DNA from: Welwitschia mirabilis
Taxonomy: Eukaryota; Gnetophyta; Gnetopsida; Welwitschiales
DNA: 64,000 nucleotides
Assembly: GCA_051453625.1 (NCBI GenBank)
Contig: JBOZIK010000001.1
Coordinates: 233,053,205 to 233,117,204 of the forward strand
Direction: 5' to 3'
The notes under the pieces were generated by a model. That model was not told the origin of the DNA, made no database searches, and worked only from the letters and a program-made list of their open reading frames with translations. Numbering within the stretch: the first letter of the stretch is position 1; each line of letters starts with the position of its first letter. Of this stretch, positions 46,061 to 57,760 are shown piece after piece. Position numbers and translations under genes: made by a program.

Positions 46061-47765
46061 ATTACCAAAATGTAAGGAAAAAAAAAAGAGAAAAACATGA
46101 AAAGTGCAAAAACAATATTTTTAGTGGGATCCACATAAAGTGAAAAATTGAAGTGCTCAAATGAAAAATTTAATCTAGTAAAGTCATAGAAAAAATTAAA
46201 CTAATTAATTTTTCCTAAAAGACCACTACATTTTAACCTATAGTTTGCGAGAAAATGAGTGCAAAAAGTGAAATTTTTAAAACACCTCATAATATGTAAA
46301 AATATTCATAACTTAAAAATACATGGTTAAATTAAAATCCGTTAGTCCCAAAATAAAGAGCATGAAAAATTAAATGATATATGTAAAAACTATGCATCAA
46401 AAGGTTGAAAATAAGAGAAAACTATGAAAAATAGGAGGAGATAAAAACACACCTCATTTTTGTAAATCTGGTGAAAACTCATGAATTTGACAACAAAATT
46501 GAGTGGAACAAGTTCTAGAATGCTAGTGCTAACCAAAGGAATCATTGTATCTCAAAAGAATAGAGGAAAATAATGAGAAAATGAGAGAATAAGTGTTTGG
46601 ACTGTGGTTTTATCACGCTGTCATTTAATTGCATCATTTGGATGACAACCTTAGAATGACTCTCAGAAAAAGTTAGACCATCATTCACCCGGTATCGTCT
46701 AGATAACCAAGTAGATAACAGGAAATCAAAAAAATTTTATCTAAAAAAAAAAAAAAGGTCAGTTAGAAATCTTAGAATCAGATATAATCTTTTAAGTAGC
46801 AATTCTGAAAAGAAAATTACATAAAGACAGAAAAGCAATAAACAAAAACCAAGAAAACCAAATGAAAAAGGATAAATACATAAGAAAGAAAAAACTATGG
46901 CTAAAGAAAATAGACTACCTAGATTAAAACCTACAAGAAAAACTATATGAACATGTCTAAATATAAAATCAAGACAAGGTAAACATAAAACTCCATAATC
47001 TTTAAGGGAACTCATTAAAACTAGGAAAGGAAAATATTTTCTTTTAAAATTTTTCAAATGCTTTTTATAAAAATGATTTAACATGAACAAATAGTAAGAA
47101 AAGTAATAAATGATTAGAATCCTACAAAAGAATAACAAAATGTAAAAATGACTTTGAAATTCTAAACTCAAAAACCAAAGAAACACAGAGTAAAAATGGA
47201 TATAAGGAATAAGAAGAAGATTGTTTACCTAGACTAAGTACTAACATAGCAAACTTCTAAAGAAGACATCATAACATCACCTAAGTAAATATGCATGATA
47301 AAATTTATATACTTCATAAAGTTCACTCCATAAGGCAATGGTTATGGTGATAGTCAAAGTTTTAAATGCATAGAATAATGAATGTCAAGATCAAAAGTTA
47401 CTTAGAAATGAACTCACCTACTCTTATTCCACAAACTCACTCGAATTTTCAAAAGTGAAATGATGAAGTAGGAATACTAAGAGTCTAAAAAATAAGAAAT
47501 GTCTCTGATGATATCAAGAATATCAATAATACCTAACCTCAAAGTTTATTTCTTTTTCCATGATGAGGGAACTGCAACCACTGTCAGAGGAGTAGGGACT
47601 TAAGAAGCATGGCCAAATAACCCCCTCATGGAGTTTCCACAACTACCAATACTACTAAATATTCCTTATGAAAATTTTTACCCTAGTATGATAGAACATC
47701 ATAGTAACCATGTATTTTTTTTAAGTATAAAATACAAGAGCTCATAGTCATTATTTCTCTATCTC
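46061..47765 (-). other. Athila-C internal noncoding region
   Basis: A-rich on the plus strand. 47,220-47,480 matches 63,430-63,700 beside Athila-E, and 47,545-47,680 is the shared block found also at 37.3 and 63.8 kb. The 149-codon minus-strand frame at 46,737-47,186 is strongly hydrophobic only because its complement is A-rich; I do not treat it as a gene. Confidence 0.5.
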
Positions 47766-48370
47766 NNNNNNNNNNNNNNNNNNNNNNNNNNNNNNNNNNN
47801 NNNNNNNNNNNNNNNNNNNNNNNNNNNNNNNNNNNNNNNNNNNNNNNNNNNNNNNNNNNNNNNNNNNNNNNNNNNNNNNNNNNNNNNNNNNNNNNNNNNN
47901 NNNNNNNNNNNNNNNNNNNNNNNNNNNNNNNNNNNNNNNNNNNNNNNNNNNNNNNNNNNNNNNNNNNNNNNNNNNNNNNNNNNNNNNNNNNNNNNNNNNN
48001 NNNNNNNNNNNNNNNNNNNNNNNNNNNNNNNNNNNNNNNNNNNNNNNNNNNNNNNNNNNNNNNNNNNNNNNNNNNNNNNNNNNNNNNNNNNNNNNNNNNN
48101 NNNNNNNNNNNNNNNNNNNNNNNNNNNNNNNNNNNNNNNNNNNNNNNNNNNNNNNNNNNNNNNNNNNNNNNNNNNNNNNNNNNNNNNNNNNNNNNNNNNN
48201 NNNNNNNNNNNNNNNNNNNNNNNNNNNNNNNNNNNNNNNNNNNNNNNNNNNNNNNNNNNNNNNNNNNNNNNNNNNNNNNNNNNNNNNNNNNNNNNNNNNN
48301 NNNNNNNNNNNNNNNNNNNNNNNNNNNNNNNNNNNNNNNNNNNNNNNNNNNNNNNNNNNNNNNNNNNNNN
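47766..48370. other. Assembly gap, 605 N
   Basis: Separates the integrase end of Athila-C from its 3' noncoding region. Confidence 0.99.
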
Positions 48371-48621
48371 AAACTTTTTAAGAAAATATTTTAATTATGT
48401 TTGAAATTTTCTTGGGCTTTATATATTAATTGATAATGTATGGCATGGGTTATTTTTCATTAAGATTATCTAATTGGGCTAATCTATATTTAGCATTTTC
48501 ATGAAAATCCACAAGATTTTGAGGAGATGCACAATAAGAATTATAACACACATCAACTAGTAAAATACAAATTTTATCATATACAAGTTCATAAGGTAAA
48601 AAACTAAGAGAAGTATGCCAA
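48371..48621 (-). pseudogene. Athila-C integrase C-terminal part
   Basis: Minus strand: TSLSFLPYELVYDKICIL, then NAKYRLAQLDNLNEK. These match the integrase end of Ty3/gypsy elements (SPFxLVYGKxxxLPVE, then RxxQLDxLEE). Truncated on both sides by gaps. Confidence 0.75.
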
Positions 48622-48721
48622 NNNNNNNNNNNNNNNNNNNNNNNNNNNNNNNNNNNNNNNNNNNNNNNNNNNNNNNNNNNNNNNNNNNNNNNNNNNNNNN
48701 NNNNNNNNNNNNNNNNNNNNN
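48622..48721. other. Assembly gap, 100 N (unknown size)
   Basis: Lies between the integrase end of Athila-C and the leader of Athila-D. The missing RT/RNase H of Athila-C and the body and 3' LTR of Athila-D would fall here, so the true distance is probably several kb. Confidence 0.95.
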
Positions 48722-49487
48722 CATTGAAATAAGCAATAAGAATAGAATAAGAGAGTCTAAATTTAAAATGATAGGTACATAATAAAGATCAAGGTTCTTG
48801 GATGGTTTATCATTTGTTACTTCTTAACACTTAAAGGATGTGAAATTATTATTGCAAATTAACTATATAGAGAAAAAAATCTAATTTTAAGATACAAAAA
48901 CAAAATTCTAGAATTGCATACCTGTGTTATGCGTACCTAGATTTTTATTTGAAGTTAAATAATTCTTGATGTTTCTATTAATCTAGTTCCTTATTGGCTG
49001 ATAGTTCGTCCTTTACCTAGAATTCCTTGTATCCTTGCATGCACAAACAGTAAATAAAAACCAGAATTAAATGCAATGGACTGTCATCCACCTTATCATG
49101 GGGATGATGGGTAGGATGAAAATCATAGGAATATAAACTCTAAAAACAATAAAAATTTAAAAATTCAGAAAGAAAATTACTGAAACTAAGACTGTTGTTC
49201 ACCTTATTGTTTGGACGAAGGATAGGATGATAGTAAACTCTAAACAGAAGAAAAATTATGGAAATAGAAATTAAATTTAAAATTTTAAAACTATCGCGTC
49301 CTTTATTATCTGAATGACAGAGAGTACAACAGGGTCCATAAAAGTTATAGAAAACAAAATTTTACAGAAATAAATCTATCTTAAAATACACTAAAAATAC
49401 AGCATTAATTCAAATAAATAACATGAACAAAAAGACTCAAGGTACTTATCTGGTGAATGATAATCCTTTTAGATCCTTGCGGCCTTC
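48722..49487 (-). other. Athila-D leader with dyad motifs
   Basis: Follows the PBS on the minus strand. Contains repeated GTCATCC..GATGATGGG-type blocks (49,081-49,115; 49,195-49,230; 49,295-49,325), as the Athila-C leader does at 54,350-54,600. No coding similarity. Confidence 0.5.
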
Positions 49488-49506
49488 CTTGTCAATAGTA
49501 TTAAAA
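49488..49506 (-). promoter_or_regulatory. Athila-D primer-binding site (tRNA-Asp type, worn)
   Basis: Minus strand TTTTAATACTATTGACAAGG follows the LTR end. It corresponds to TATTGGTGCTATTGCCAAG of Athila-C and to the Asp-tRNA site TGGCGCCGTTGCCGGGGA, mainly through transitions. Confidence 0.6.
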
Positions 49507-49700
49507 TGTTGCAATGTGAATTTATGCAATCTTAAAGTCCTTAGGTAAACCTGTAAATGATATAACTTGCAAAAAAGACACATGCTAGTATAGACAGGAG
49601 TTTACCTGAATATCATAATCCCCACAAAGGCACTAGGCTCAGAGTTAGAGAATTGATTTTCAAAGGTAGTTTTTAGTATTTTATCTTTTACTTAACTGAA

Positions 49701-50025
49701 NNNNNNNNNNNNNNNNNNNNNNNNNNNNNNNNNNNNNNNNNNNNNNNNNNNNNNNNNNNNNNNNNNNNNNNNNNNNNNNNNNNNNNNNNNNNNNNNNNNN
49801 NNNNNNNNNNNNNNNNNNNNNNNNNNNNNNNNNNNNNNNNNNNNNNNNNNNNNNNNNNNNNNNNNNNNNNNNNNNNNNNNNNNNNNNNNNNNNNNNNNNN
49901 NNNNNNNNNNNNNNNNNNNNNNNNNNNNNNNNNNNNNNNNNNNNNNNNNNNNNNNNNNNNNNNNNNNNNNNNNNNNNNNNNNNNNNNNNNNNNNNNNNNN
50001 NNNNNNNNNNNNNNNNNNNNNNNNN
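49701..50025. other. Assembly gap, 325 N
   Basis: Inside the Athila-D LTR. Confidence 0.99.
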
Positions 50026-50262
50026 CTATGACCAACTTAAAGCATAAGAGACATTCACATAATTAAAATGAAAAAAGTATTATATTAATGAAAAGAACTT
50101 TACATCCACTTACAACAAAATAATAGCTTCTTAATGGAAGAGACATAGCCTAACACTAAGGAAACCCCTTTCTATAACCATGGGATGGACCTCCTACCTT
50201 CAAGCTTCTATCACAAGTATATTAAGTATAAAAGATGGTCAGAATTGAAGGAGGGACGGGGT

Positions 50263-50328
50263 ATTTATAGTTTTACAATGAACCATAATCCTAAACATCC
50301 ATTAAGGAAACCCTCACTATCCACATGG
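50263..50328. repeat. 66-bp exact repeat, left of a gap
   Basis: Identical to 50,992-51,057 on the other side of a 663-N gap. See the finding on a probable assembly fault. Confidence 0.97.
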
Positions 50329-50991
50329 NNNNNNNNNNNNNNNNNNNNNNNNNNNNNNNNNNNNNNNNNNNNNNNNNNNNNNNNNNNNNNNNNNNNNNNN
50401 NNNNNNNNNNNNNNNNNNNNNNNNNNNNNNNNNNNNNNNNNNNNNNNNNNNNNNNNNNNNNNNNNNNNNNNNNNNNNNNNNNNNNNNNNNNNNNNNNNNN
50501 NNNNNNNNNNNNNNNNNNNNNNNNNNNNNNNNNNNNNNNNNNNNNNNNNNNNNNNNNNNNNNNNNNNNNNNNNNNNNNNNNNNNNNNNNNNNNNNNNNNN
50601 NNNNNNNNNNNNNNNNNNNNNNNNNNNNNNNNNNNNNNNNNNNNNNNNNNNNNNNNNNNNNNNNNNNNNNNNNNNNNNNNNNNNNNNNNNNNNNNNNNNN
50701 NNNNNNNNNNNNNNNNNNNNNNNNNNNNNNNNNNNNNNNNNNNNNNNNNNNNNNNNNNNNNNNNNNNNNNNNNNNNNNNNNNNNNNNNNNNNNNNNNNNN
50801 NNNNNNNNNNNNNNNNNNNNNNNNNNNNNNNNNNNNNNNNNNNNNNNNNNNNNNNNNNNNNNNNNNNNNNNNNNNNNNNNNNNNNNNNNNNNNNNNNNNN
50901 NNNNNNNNNNNNNNNNNNNNNNNNNNNNNNNNNNNNNNNNNNNNNNNNNNNNNNNNNNNNNNNNNNNNNNNNNNNNNNNNNNNNNNNNNNN
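50329..50991. other. Assembly gap, 663 N, flanked by identical ends
   Basis: The 66 bases on each side are the same, so the gap may not exist. Confidence 0.99.
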
Positions 50992-51057
50992 ATTTATAGT
51001 TTTACAATGAACCATAATCCTAAACATCCATTAAGGAAACCCTCACTATCCACATGG
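50992..51057. repeat. 66-bp exact repeat, right of the gap
   Basis: Second copy of 50,263-50,328. Confidence 0.97.
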
Positions 51058-51615
51058 CCTGTTTGACACTCATTACAATGCAATTTACTACCACAGTGTA
51101 AAAACTGTTGTCATCTCATCCATCGTCCACACAACAGTAGGGATGACATCATATTCTTGCCTTAGGTTGTATGCCCATGTGATACCGTTAGCTCCATGAG
51201 TTGCCTGTGCATGCTACCGAGGTGGTCATCTTATCGGTCATCCACACGACATAGGGGATGACACCTTGGATTATGTGGCCATGTGCTATTGTCAGTTGCA
51301 TGTGTTACCCTTACTTTTTTTGTCCTTTCTATTGTCTAGACGACTAAGGGGATGATGTCCTACCATTATGTGCTATTGTCCAAGTATTGCACATGAGCTA
51401 TTCCTATGTAGTTGTCTTTATGAGCTATCGTCCCTTCCGCCATGGGGACGATAGTGAGGATGACACTCTTCCCAAGCTCCTCAAGTAGTGTAAATTGGTA
51501 TTCTTCATCTTTATTCCTCCTTCATTATGCTAAGTATTAGATCATGCCTGAAATGCCTCTAATTATACCAAGAATTACATGTTTTTATGATTATATTATC
51601 ATCTTTCCATAATCA

Positions 51616-51715
51616 NNNNNNNNNNNNNNNNNNNNNNNNNNNNNNNNNNNNNNNNNNNNNNNNNNNNNNNNNNNNNNNNNNNNNNNNNNNNNNNNNNNNN
51701 NNNNNNNNNNNNNNN
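51616..51715. other. Assembly gap, 100 N
   Basis: Near the start (minus strand) of the Athila-D LTR. Confidence 0.99.
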
Positions 51716-51898
51716 TAGAATTGTATCTAAACCTATATAAATGTCCTGCAAAAGTACTCCAAATACACCATCAAATTCCTATAAATTGACATCGCAGCAG
51801 TATTCTACTTTCAGTTTATCATCAAATAAGATTGATTCATGAATCATGGACCCTATTTCCTTAAGTAGACAGTGTTGTAAAAATAGAGTTGACCTAAT

Positions 51899-52350
51899 TT
51901 ATTTCTCCACACTTAAATCATTACCTAAATCTTTTTCAGCTACATTAAAAACTCTTATTGAAAATTGTTTATTTCTAAAATAATACTTCATCAATCCAGT
52001 TCTTTTATCTATGATATAATGGGCTATTGCACAGAAAGCTCTACCTGAAAGTAAAGGATATCCACCATAATACTTAACTTCTAAAATAACAATATCAATG
52101 GGGTAGAAAGCTTTTTCAATTTGAATAACCAAGTCTTTGATCACACCTAATGGTTTCTCTACAAAAGTATTAACTAACTCTAAAATAATTTATATAGGTT
52201 CTATTCTTTATTTCAAGCCAAATCTTGACAAATGTACAAGGGCATAATTTTAATTCTATTTTAAATATCTATCAAGGCTTTTTTTATCCTATAATTTCCT
52301 TCTAAAGTGATACTTACAGTTGTTGATCTAGGATCTTTAAACTTCGAACA
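51899..52350 (-). pseudogene. Athila-C aspartic protease
   Basis: Minus strand: KDPRSTTVSI, then KKALIDI for the family KALLDLGAS, then IMPLYICQDL. In the open frame at 51,899-52,144 follow DLVIQIEKAFYPIDIVIL, LLSGRAFCAIAHYIID and MKYYFRNKQFSIRVFNV. These are the worn forms of DVLVQVDKFYFPVDFVVL, ILGRPFLATAxALID and MKLSFGNMTLELNIFNV. The catalytic DLGAS is destroyed by a stop and substitutions. Confidence 0.8.
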
Positions 52351-52399
52351 TTTTAGTAAACCAAATTGCTAATGAATTGAGCTAAGAAGACTTTACTAA

Positions 52400-54170
52400 G
52401 GATGGTTAATTTTTGTTTTCTTTTTATTAAGTCTTTTTATAGCTTAGAATACCTTGGGTTTTTTTGCAAAATTTTCCATAATGGTAAGTTGATACTTACA
52501 TTTTTCATTAAAGCTTTTAGATGATCATCAAAAACAAGGTTTTTGTTAAGCCAATTAAGCCATGAAGTAGCAGATTTTTTTTTTGAAGGGTCTTTCTTTT
52601 TATTGCTAATAAAGAAGGGAAAGAATCATTTTCTAAGATTTTTAGGTCCTCTTCCTCATTATTTTTATTACTTTATGATGTTAAAGCCTCATGGGTAGAA
52701 TGAGTTATATCATTTCTACTTCTTATCATTACCTTATAATCTTTTCTTACTTCATTTGTATTCTATAAAGGTTGAGTGGCAAAAGATACTTATGGTTTTT
52801 GGTTGGTAAGTTTAGTTTATTATAGGATGCTCATGAGGTTTGCTATATTGGTGTTTATCTTTTCTTATGTTTTTCTTAACTTCTCAATAGAATTCTTAAT
52901 AGGGTCACTATGGTTTTGGAAGTTGAATAAGCTTGCTAAGTTGTTTAAGTTATTGAATTGAAAGTTTAAGTTCTCAAATGTATTTTTAAAAGGTTAGAAT
53001 TTAGGATGCTAGTGTGTTTGAAAATTTCTAGAGTTAGATTATTCACTCATCATATTTTAAAAGTTATTGTAAATTTAAACTTGTCTTTGGTTTTGGTTTT
53101 GGTTTTGGTTTTGGTTTTGGTTGTAGTTTGAATATCTTTGATTAAAGACACAAACTTCCTCATAGATTTTCTCTTTGTAAGTGTAAAGTAAAGGATAATC
53201 TTTAGTAACATGATAATTATCTTCATACAAATCATAGATAGAAACTAAAATTTCACTCTTCTTAGTTGCCACATTTACATCTAGAATCATTTAAATGTAC
53301 TTTTCTAAGGTAGAGGTAAAATCATTTATAACATTGGTTGATTCATTTTCTATTATTATTTCATTTTTTTCTTGTTTTACATCCTTTAGATCTTTAATGA
53401 TTTGGCCTACAATTTAGTTTTCTCTAAGTAAGGGTTTAGGCCATATTTAACTTACTTTTACAAATCTTCCAATACTTTTTAAGAATCATTTAGGGTTTAG
53501 TTCAACAAGTTTTCTTCACAGAAAAAATCTACAAGTTGCTTTTATGATTTGTTAATCCACTATAAAAACAATAAACTAGTTCTACCTATGAAAAGGCATC
53601 TACAGGATTTGAATGTAAAGAAACAAAGAATCTCTTATAGGCAGAAGCATAATCTTTGTTAAGCATTTATTGGAAGTTAGTAACTTCTTTCTTACATTTC
53701 TAAATGTTGGGTTGACTTATAAATCTCTTAATAAAGGCTTCTTGAACTTGACTTCTACATTTTACACTCTTATGGGTAATCGTTATAAACCATAGTTTTT
53801 CTTTATTTCTTAAAATAATGGAAAAGATAACCATAGAGGTTTTATTACTTATACATTTTTTACCATTTCTAGAATGAGGACAAGTTATTTAATATCGATG
53901 ATGTGTTGTAAAGGATCTTCATCATGTTCTCCACTAAAGGTAGGATATACATTTAGGTTATGGAGTTCAACATCATCACCAGAAGGTAAGTCAAAAAGAT
54001 TTTGGATTTTATATTTCTTATTTGCTATAAGATCTCTAAGGATGACAATGGCATTGGTACAAGCAGAAGTGGTTGTATGATTTTTAACAATAAGGGGTAA
54101 ATTTGGTGAGATAGGTTTCTTTTGTTGTTGGAATGAGGTAGATATGGTAGCAAAATCAAACTCTACTAAA
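52400..54170 (-). pseudogene. Athila-C gag
   Basis: Minus strand near 53,850-53,520: LFPFSLRDKEKLWF, VQEAFIKRFI, KKEVTNFQ and CFYSGLTNH. These match the retrotransposon gag domain (RLFPFSLRDKAKxWL, xxFLxKFFP, RxEIxxFxQ, FYNGL). At 53,290-53,050 the zinc-knuckle end (SIYDLYEDNYHVTKD) is followed by an Asn-Gln repeat coded by a hexanucleotide run. Stops and shifts throughout. The plus-strand frames at 52,776-52,961 and 53,874-54,080 are shadows. Confidence 0.8.
53086..53122. repeat. (TTTTGG)n hexanucleotide run
   Basis: About six units. On the minus strand of gag it encodes alternating Asn-Gln, in the place where Athila gag proteins have an Asn-rich YxNxYNP stretch. Confidence 0.95.
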
Positions 54171-54770
54171 ATGAAAGTAGAAATTATAGAAAATTCAAAA
54201 TCTTGTGTACCTTTGCTTTTTTACCTATTTTAATTTCCAGATTTATCAAACCTTCTTTGACATTTATAGTAATCAATAGTTACTTTCTTTGGTATTTTTA
54301 TTTCTTTCTAGATTTTACCATTCATGCTCAATCTTAAATATACAAAGTGTCATCCCTGTCATTATTTGGATGATATCCTAGATGATAAAACATAAAAATT
54401 ACCAAAAAAAGAAAAATAAAAAAAAATAAAAAATGAAAGACTGACATGGATAGAAAACTCAAAAAGTAGCTTGTCATTCACCTAAGTCATCAAGACAACA
54501 AATGGGATGATGGAAAAAACCCTAAAAATTTTTAATAGAAAACTCATGGCACAGAGGCCATTATCGCCATGCATCATCTAGATGATAAAGTGAACAACTA
54601 ACTTTTTATTATAGAATAGAAAATAGATTTTTATTTTAAAAATAGAAAAATTAATACTATAAAAAGAAAACTCCTATACTACTATAGATACTGATATACC
54701 ATTGCTGCAGTAAGTATGTGAACTGATATACTAACTGAAGTAGTAATAACTCTCAAACTCTAGGCAACCT

Positions 54771-54791
54771 TTCTTGGCAATAGCACCAATA
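54771..54791 (-). promoter_or_regulatory. Athila-C primer-binding site (tRNA-Asp type)
   Basis: Minus strand TATTGGTGCTATTGCCAAG directly after the LTR end. Matches the TGGCGCCGTTGCCGGGGA site used by Athila/Tat elements, with transitions at the CpG and G positions. Confidence 0.8.
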
Positions 54792-55879
54792 TGTTGTAGT
54801 GTGTATTTATGAAATGTTTATGTCCTAGGTAGAATTATATTAATCATAAATAATAATGCACAAATATAACAAACTAATATAAATGGAAGTTGATCCAAAT
54901 GTCATAATCCATCAAAGACTAAAGTAGAAAATAAGAGAGTTACTTTTCAAAGAAATGTTTACACCCTAATCTATAGAAATAACTTGTAATGTATGAAAGT
55001 AAAATAAAACACACTCATGTAAAGCTAATCTAGGAAAAGAAAATAAAAATTCACCTAACCTAAACTAACTAAGCACAACCTTGATAAAGGTTGCCCTCAT
55101 AACCTATATCACTAGAGAAATTATCACTGGATCAGAAGAAAAATAAGCTATGAGGATGAGAAATGATTACAAATTGAAAGCATGAAAAAAAATGTTTTGC
55201 ATTAATAATAAAACCACATCTGTGTTATAAAGTAGCCATACCTAAATGGGGAAAACACCACCTAACATTAAGGAAATGTCTCTCTNNNNNNNNNNNNNNN
55301 NNNNNNNNNNNNNNNNNNNNNNNNCATGAGAATTTTAGGTGTAAATGAAGACAAATAGGAGTCAAGGATGAGATCTCTATTTATTGACTCAACACATAAT
55401 AACAAAGATAGAAAGGCACAGGTAAAACCATAATGGCTGCGTAAGAAAAAAATGTAAAATACAAGTAGCACAAGTTTGGTTAATGTTTAGTATAGATGTT
55501 ACAAGTGTGTCATATGGCTAGTCATTTAGATGATAAAGGAGATGCCATCTCATAATCAATCCACATCAGCTGCCAAGTAGACTTCAGTCAGCATCTAGTT
55601 GGCACAATCATTCATACAGTGTCCAAATGATGAGGTGGATGATGGCCTTTAATAATTCTTTAATTATTGCATTAGCCTTAATGTTTACAGGAAGTTTTCT
55701 TCAGAAATGAAAAGTATTCATATTTGTTCAAAATGTTGTAAATTCTCATGAAGATTTGCATATTTCCATCCTTTTCATCCTACCTCTCCACTATCACAAA
55801 ATAAATCATTTACTTATCTATTCACCTGCAAAACCACTTAAAATATCTTATCAAATATGCATAAGTTAGTAGCACAACA
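54792..55879 (-). repeat. Athila-C 5' LTR (1.09 kb)
   Basis: Pairs with 43,015-44,105; begins TGTTGTAGTGTG, ends AGCACAACA. A 39-N gap (55,286-55,324) lies inside. Confidence 0.85.
55286..55324. other. Assembly gap, 39 N
   Basis: Inside the Athila-C 5' LTR; the 3' LTR copy at about 43,507-43,545 shows what belongs here. Confidence 0.99.
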
Positions 55880-57760
55880 AACCATGTGGAATATGTAATG
55901 TGCTTTATAAGATTTTTATAAAGATAATGATTAGCTATATTACCTCTTTTCTATTCAAGGTTATTTATTCAAAATAAGCTAGATTTGTCAACTCAAGGTA
56001 CATTAAAGACTAAATTTTACTTACTCATGAGATTATGCATTCTATTAAAAAGCATAAATTTTATTCATTGTTTACCAAAATCAAGATGGCTAAGGAATAT
56101 TACAAAGTTAGTTAGAGTTCTCTAGGAAACATAGTTAAGAATAGTGGGTTATGAAAGATATGGTAAATATATGGATGAACATGTGGGCTTTGCCTAGAGA
56201 TCAATACCAATAGATGTAGGTCTTTCATAGTAGGATAAGAACTCAAACAAGGAGAATCATTATTACCTTACTTATTTCTTTTTATTATAGATGTCTTGCA
56301 AGAAATTCTTAAAAGTAGTGGTATTAAACAAATTAAGATTAGAGAGCAAACATTCATTAACAGTCATTATGCCAATGATATAATAATAATAATGACTCAA
56401 ACATCATGTCAGCAAGCTAGAGCAATCGAAATGCAATGAACTTGTTTAACAGATCCCTGGGCATAATGGTAAACTAAAAGAATATAAAAATCTAGTTTAT
56501 TAGGCCGAAAATTATGCATAGAAGTGATATCATCTAGATGTGGAGAGCCAAAGAAGTGGGAACTGATGATATTTATTTAGAAATTCCATTATGGTATTGG
56601 AATAAAAATAAACTTGGAAGCATATCATCAAGAAAATCCAAATAAAATGCAGTACTTAGACTAATAGATTTATTTCTTTAAAAGTAATGGTAATCCTTGA
56701 TAATGTCTCATAGCTACATTAAGATACTTAGCTTTTGTTATCTCCCATCTAAAGAACATTATCAAAACAACAAATAAAATGGTTAAAAACTTTATCTAGT
56801 TAAGAGAAAAGGATAAAAATAGAATTCCACTTTGCAAATTGGATATTATTGCCTACCAAAAAACATCTAGAGGAGGAGGGCTTTAAAGACCAAAATATTA
56901 CCTTCCAATAGGAGTAAATAAAATAATCAAGAGATTATACATAAAGGATCTCCCTTGAGGAAACTTAGTAAAGTATAAATATGACCTATAAGATATTAAG
57001 GATACTTAGTAAACTCCTACTAAGATCTTAAGAGTATAGGCTTCACTATAAATGACACTACCAAATATATCATAATTAAAAGGTATGGTAAGATGTAAGG
57101 GAGAAAATAATTTTGAAAGCGAAATATACCAGACAAAACTAAAATTTTTTCTTATCTTTTACAAAAGAATAATATCTTAACTAGAGGTAATTTAATTAAA
57201 AGGAAAATTATGGTTTTCCCTTCTTTTCCTCTCTACCAAAGGATTGGGAAGATGGTTAATCATTTATTTAAAGAATTTTCATGAAGAAAGTAGCTTATCA
57301 TATTAATACTTAATTACTACACTAAAAAAACAAGTATGGAAGATGATAGATTAAAGGTTGTGTTTGATACATTAGTAGATTTAGAAGATAAACAATTAAT
57401 TATTTTGGGTAATTCCCCTCTTCCCTTCCCTTCTTATATGGCATCTAACTTTAAATGTTACTCTTCGAAAATTAGAGCAGCCATGGGTGTTTCTTTCATA
57501 TTTGAATAAGAGGCACCAACACTCTTTAAAGATTACCTATAGCTATGGCAAAAAGTATAGGCCATTGGTTAGAAGCATCTCATGAAAAATTTGAAAGGAA
57601 AACCAGAGACAGAGATCGTCCCCTCTTTCAATAACTAGAGAGGAGATTCTACAATGTTTAAAAGAGTGAAAATTCATCTTATATAAGTTGCTTTAACAAG
57701 GTAATTTAAGGTGTCATTGAAGGAAGAAATAATTATTACTAATGTTATGAAATGATAAGA
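55880..57760 (+). pseudogene. LINE ORF2, RT remainder
   Basis: Resumes with CNVLYKIF, then LKQGESLLPYLFLF (family: GxRQGDPLSPYLFLL) near 56,240-56,285, and SHYANDIIIIMTQ near 56,360-56,400, the worn form of HLxFADDTxxF. The FADD catalytic pair is now AND, by a G>A step. Later pieces to about 57,760 are probably the C-terminal zinc or RNase H part but are too worn to assign. Many stops. Confidence 0.75.

Larger units (their letters stand above)
49507..51799 (-). repeat. Athila-D 5' LTR
   Basis: Starts TGTTGCAATGTGAATTTATGC and ends CATCGCAGCA on the plus strand; matches Athila-E (61,006-62,397) in order. A minus-strand TATA box, CTATAAATACCCC, lies at 50,258-50,270. The stretch 51,060-51,480 keeps many CpG and C-rich words, so it is younger or less methylated than its neighbours. 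Three gaps interrupt it. The long open frames listed across it are runs of N. Confidence 0.7.
43015..55879 (-). mobile_element. Athila/Tat-like Ty3/gypsy element (Athila-C), nested in the LINE
   Basis: Minus strand: 5' LTR (55,879-54,792), PBS, leader, gag (54,170-52,400), protease (52,350-51,899), a region disturbed by Athila-D and gaps, integrase end (48,621-48,371), env-like ORF (about 46,060-44,640), PPT and 3' LTR (44,105-43,015). The Asp-tRNA-type PBS, the gag sequence and the extra 3' ORF all point to the Athila/Tat branch. Flanks are GATAA and AACCA, only a loose match as a target duplication. The LINE reading frame across the insert supports the boundaries better. Confidence 0.8.

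Noticed and set aside
46737-47186. 149-codon minus-strand open frame, strongly hydrophobic
   Set aside because: It is antisense to A-rich DNA, so Phe, Leu and Tyr codons dominate. No family signature; it lies in Athila-C noncoding sequence.
50185-51066. Long open frames of 224-293 codons across the gap
   Set aside because: They consist almost entirely of N.
43015-55884. Using GATAA and AACCA as a firm target duplication for Athila-C
   Set aside because: Only two of five bases are identical; the LINE reading-frame junction is the better evidence.
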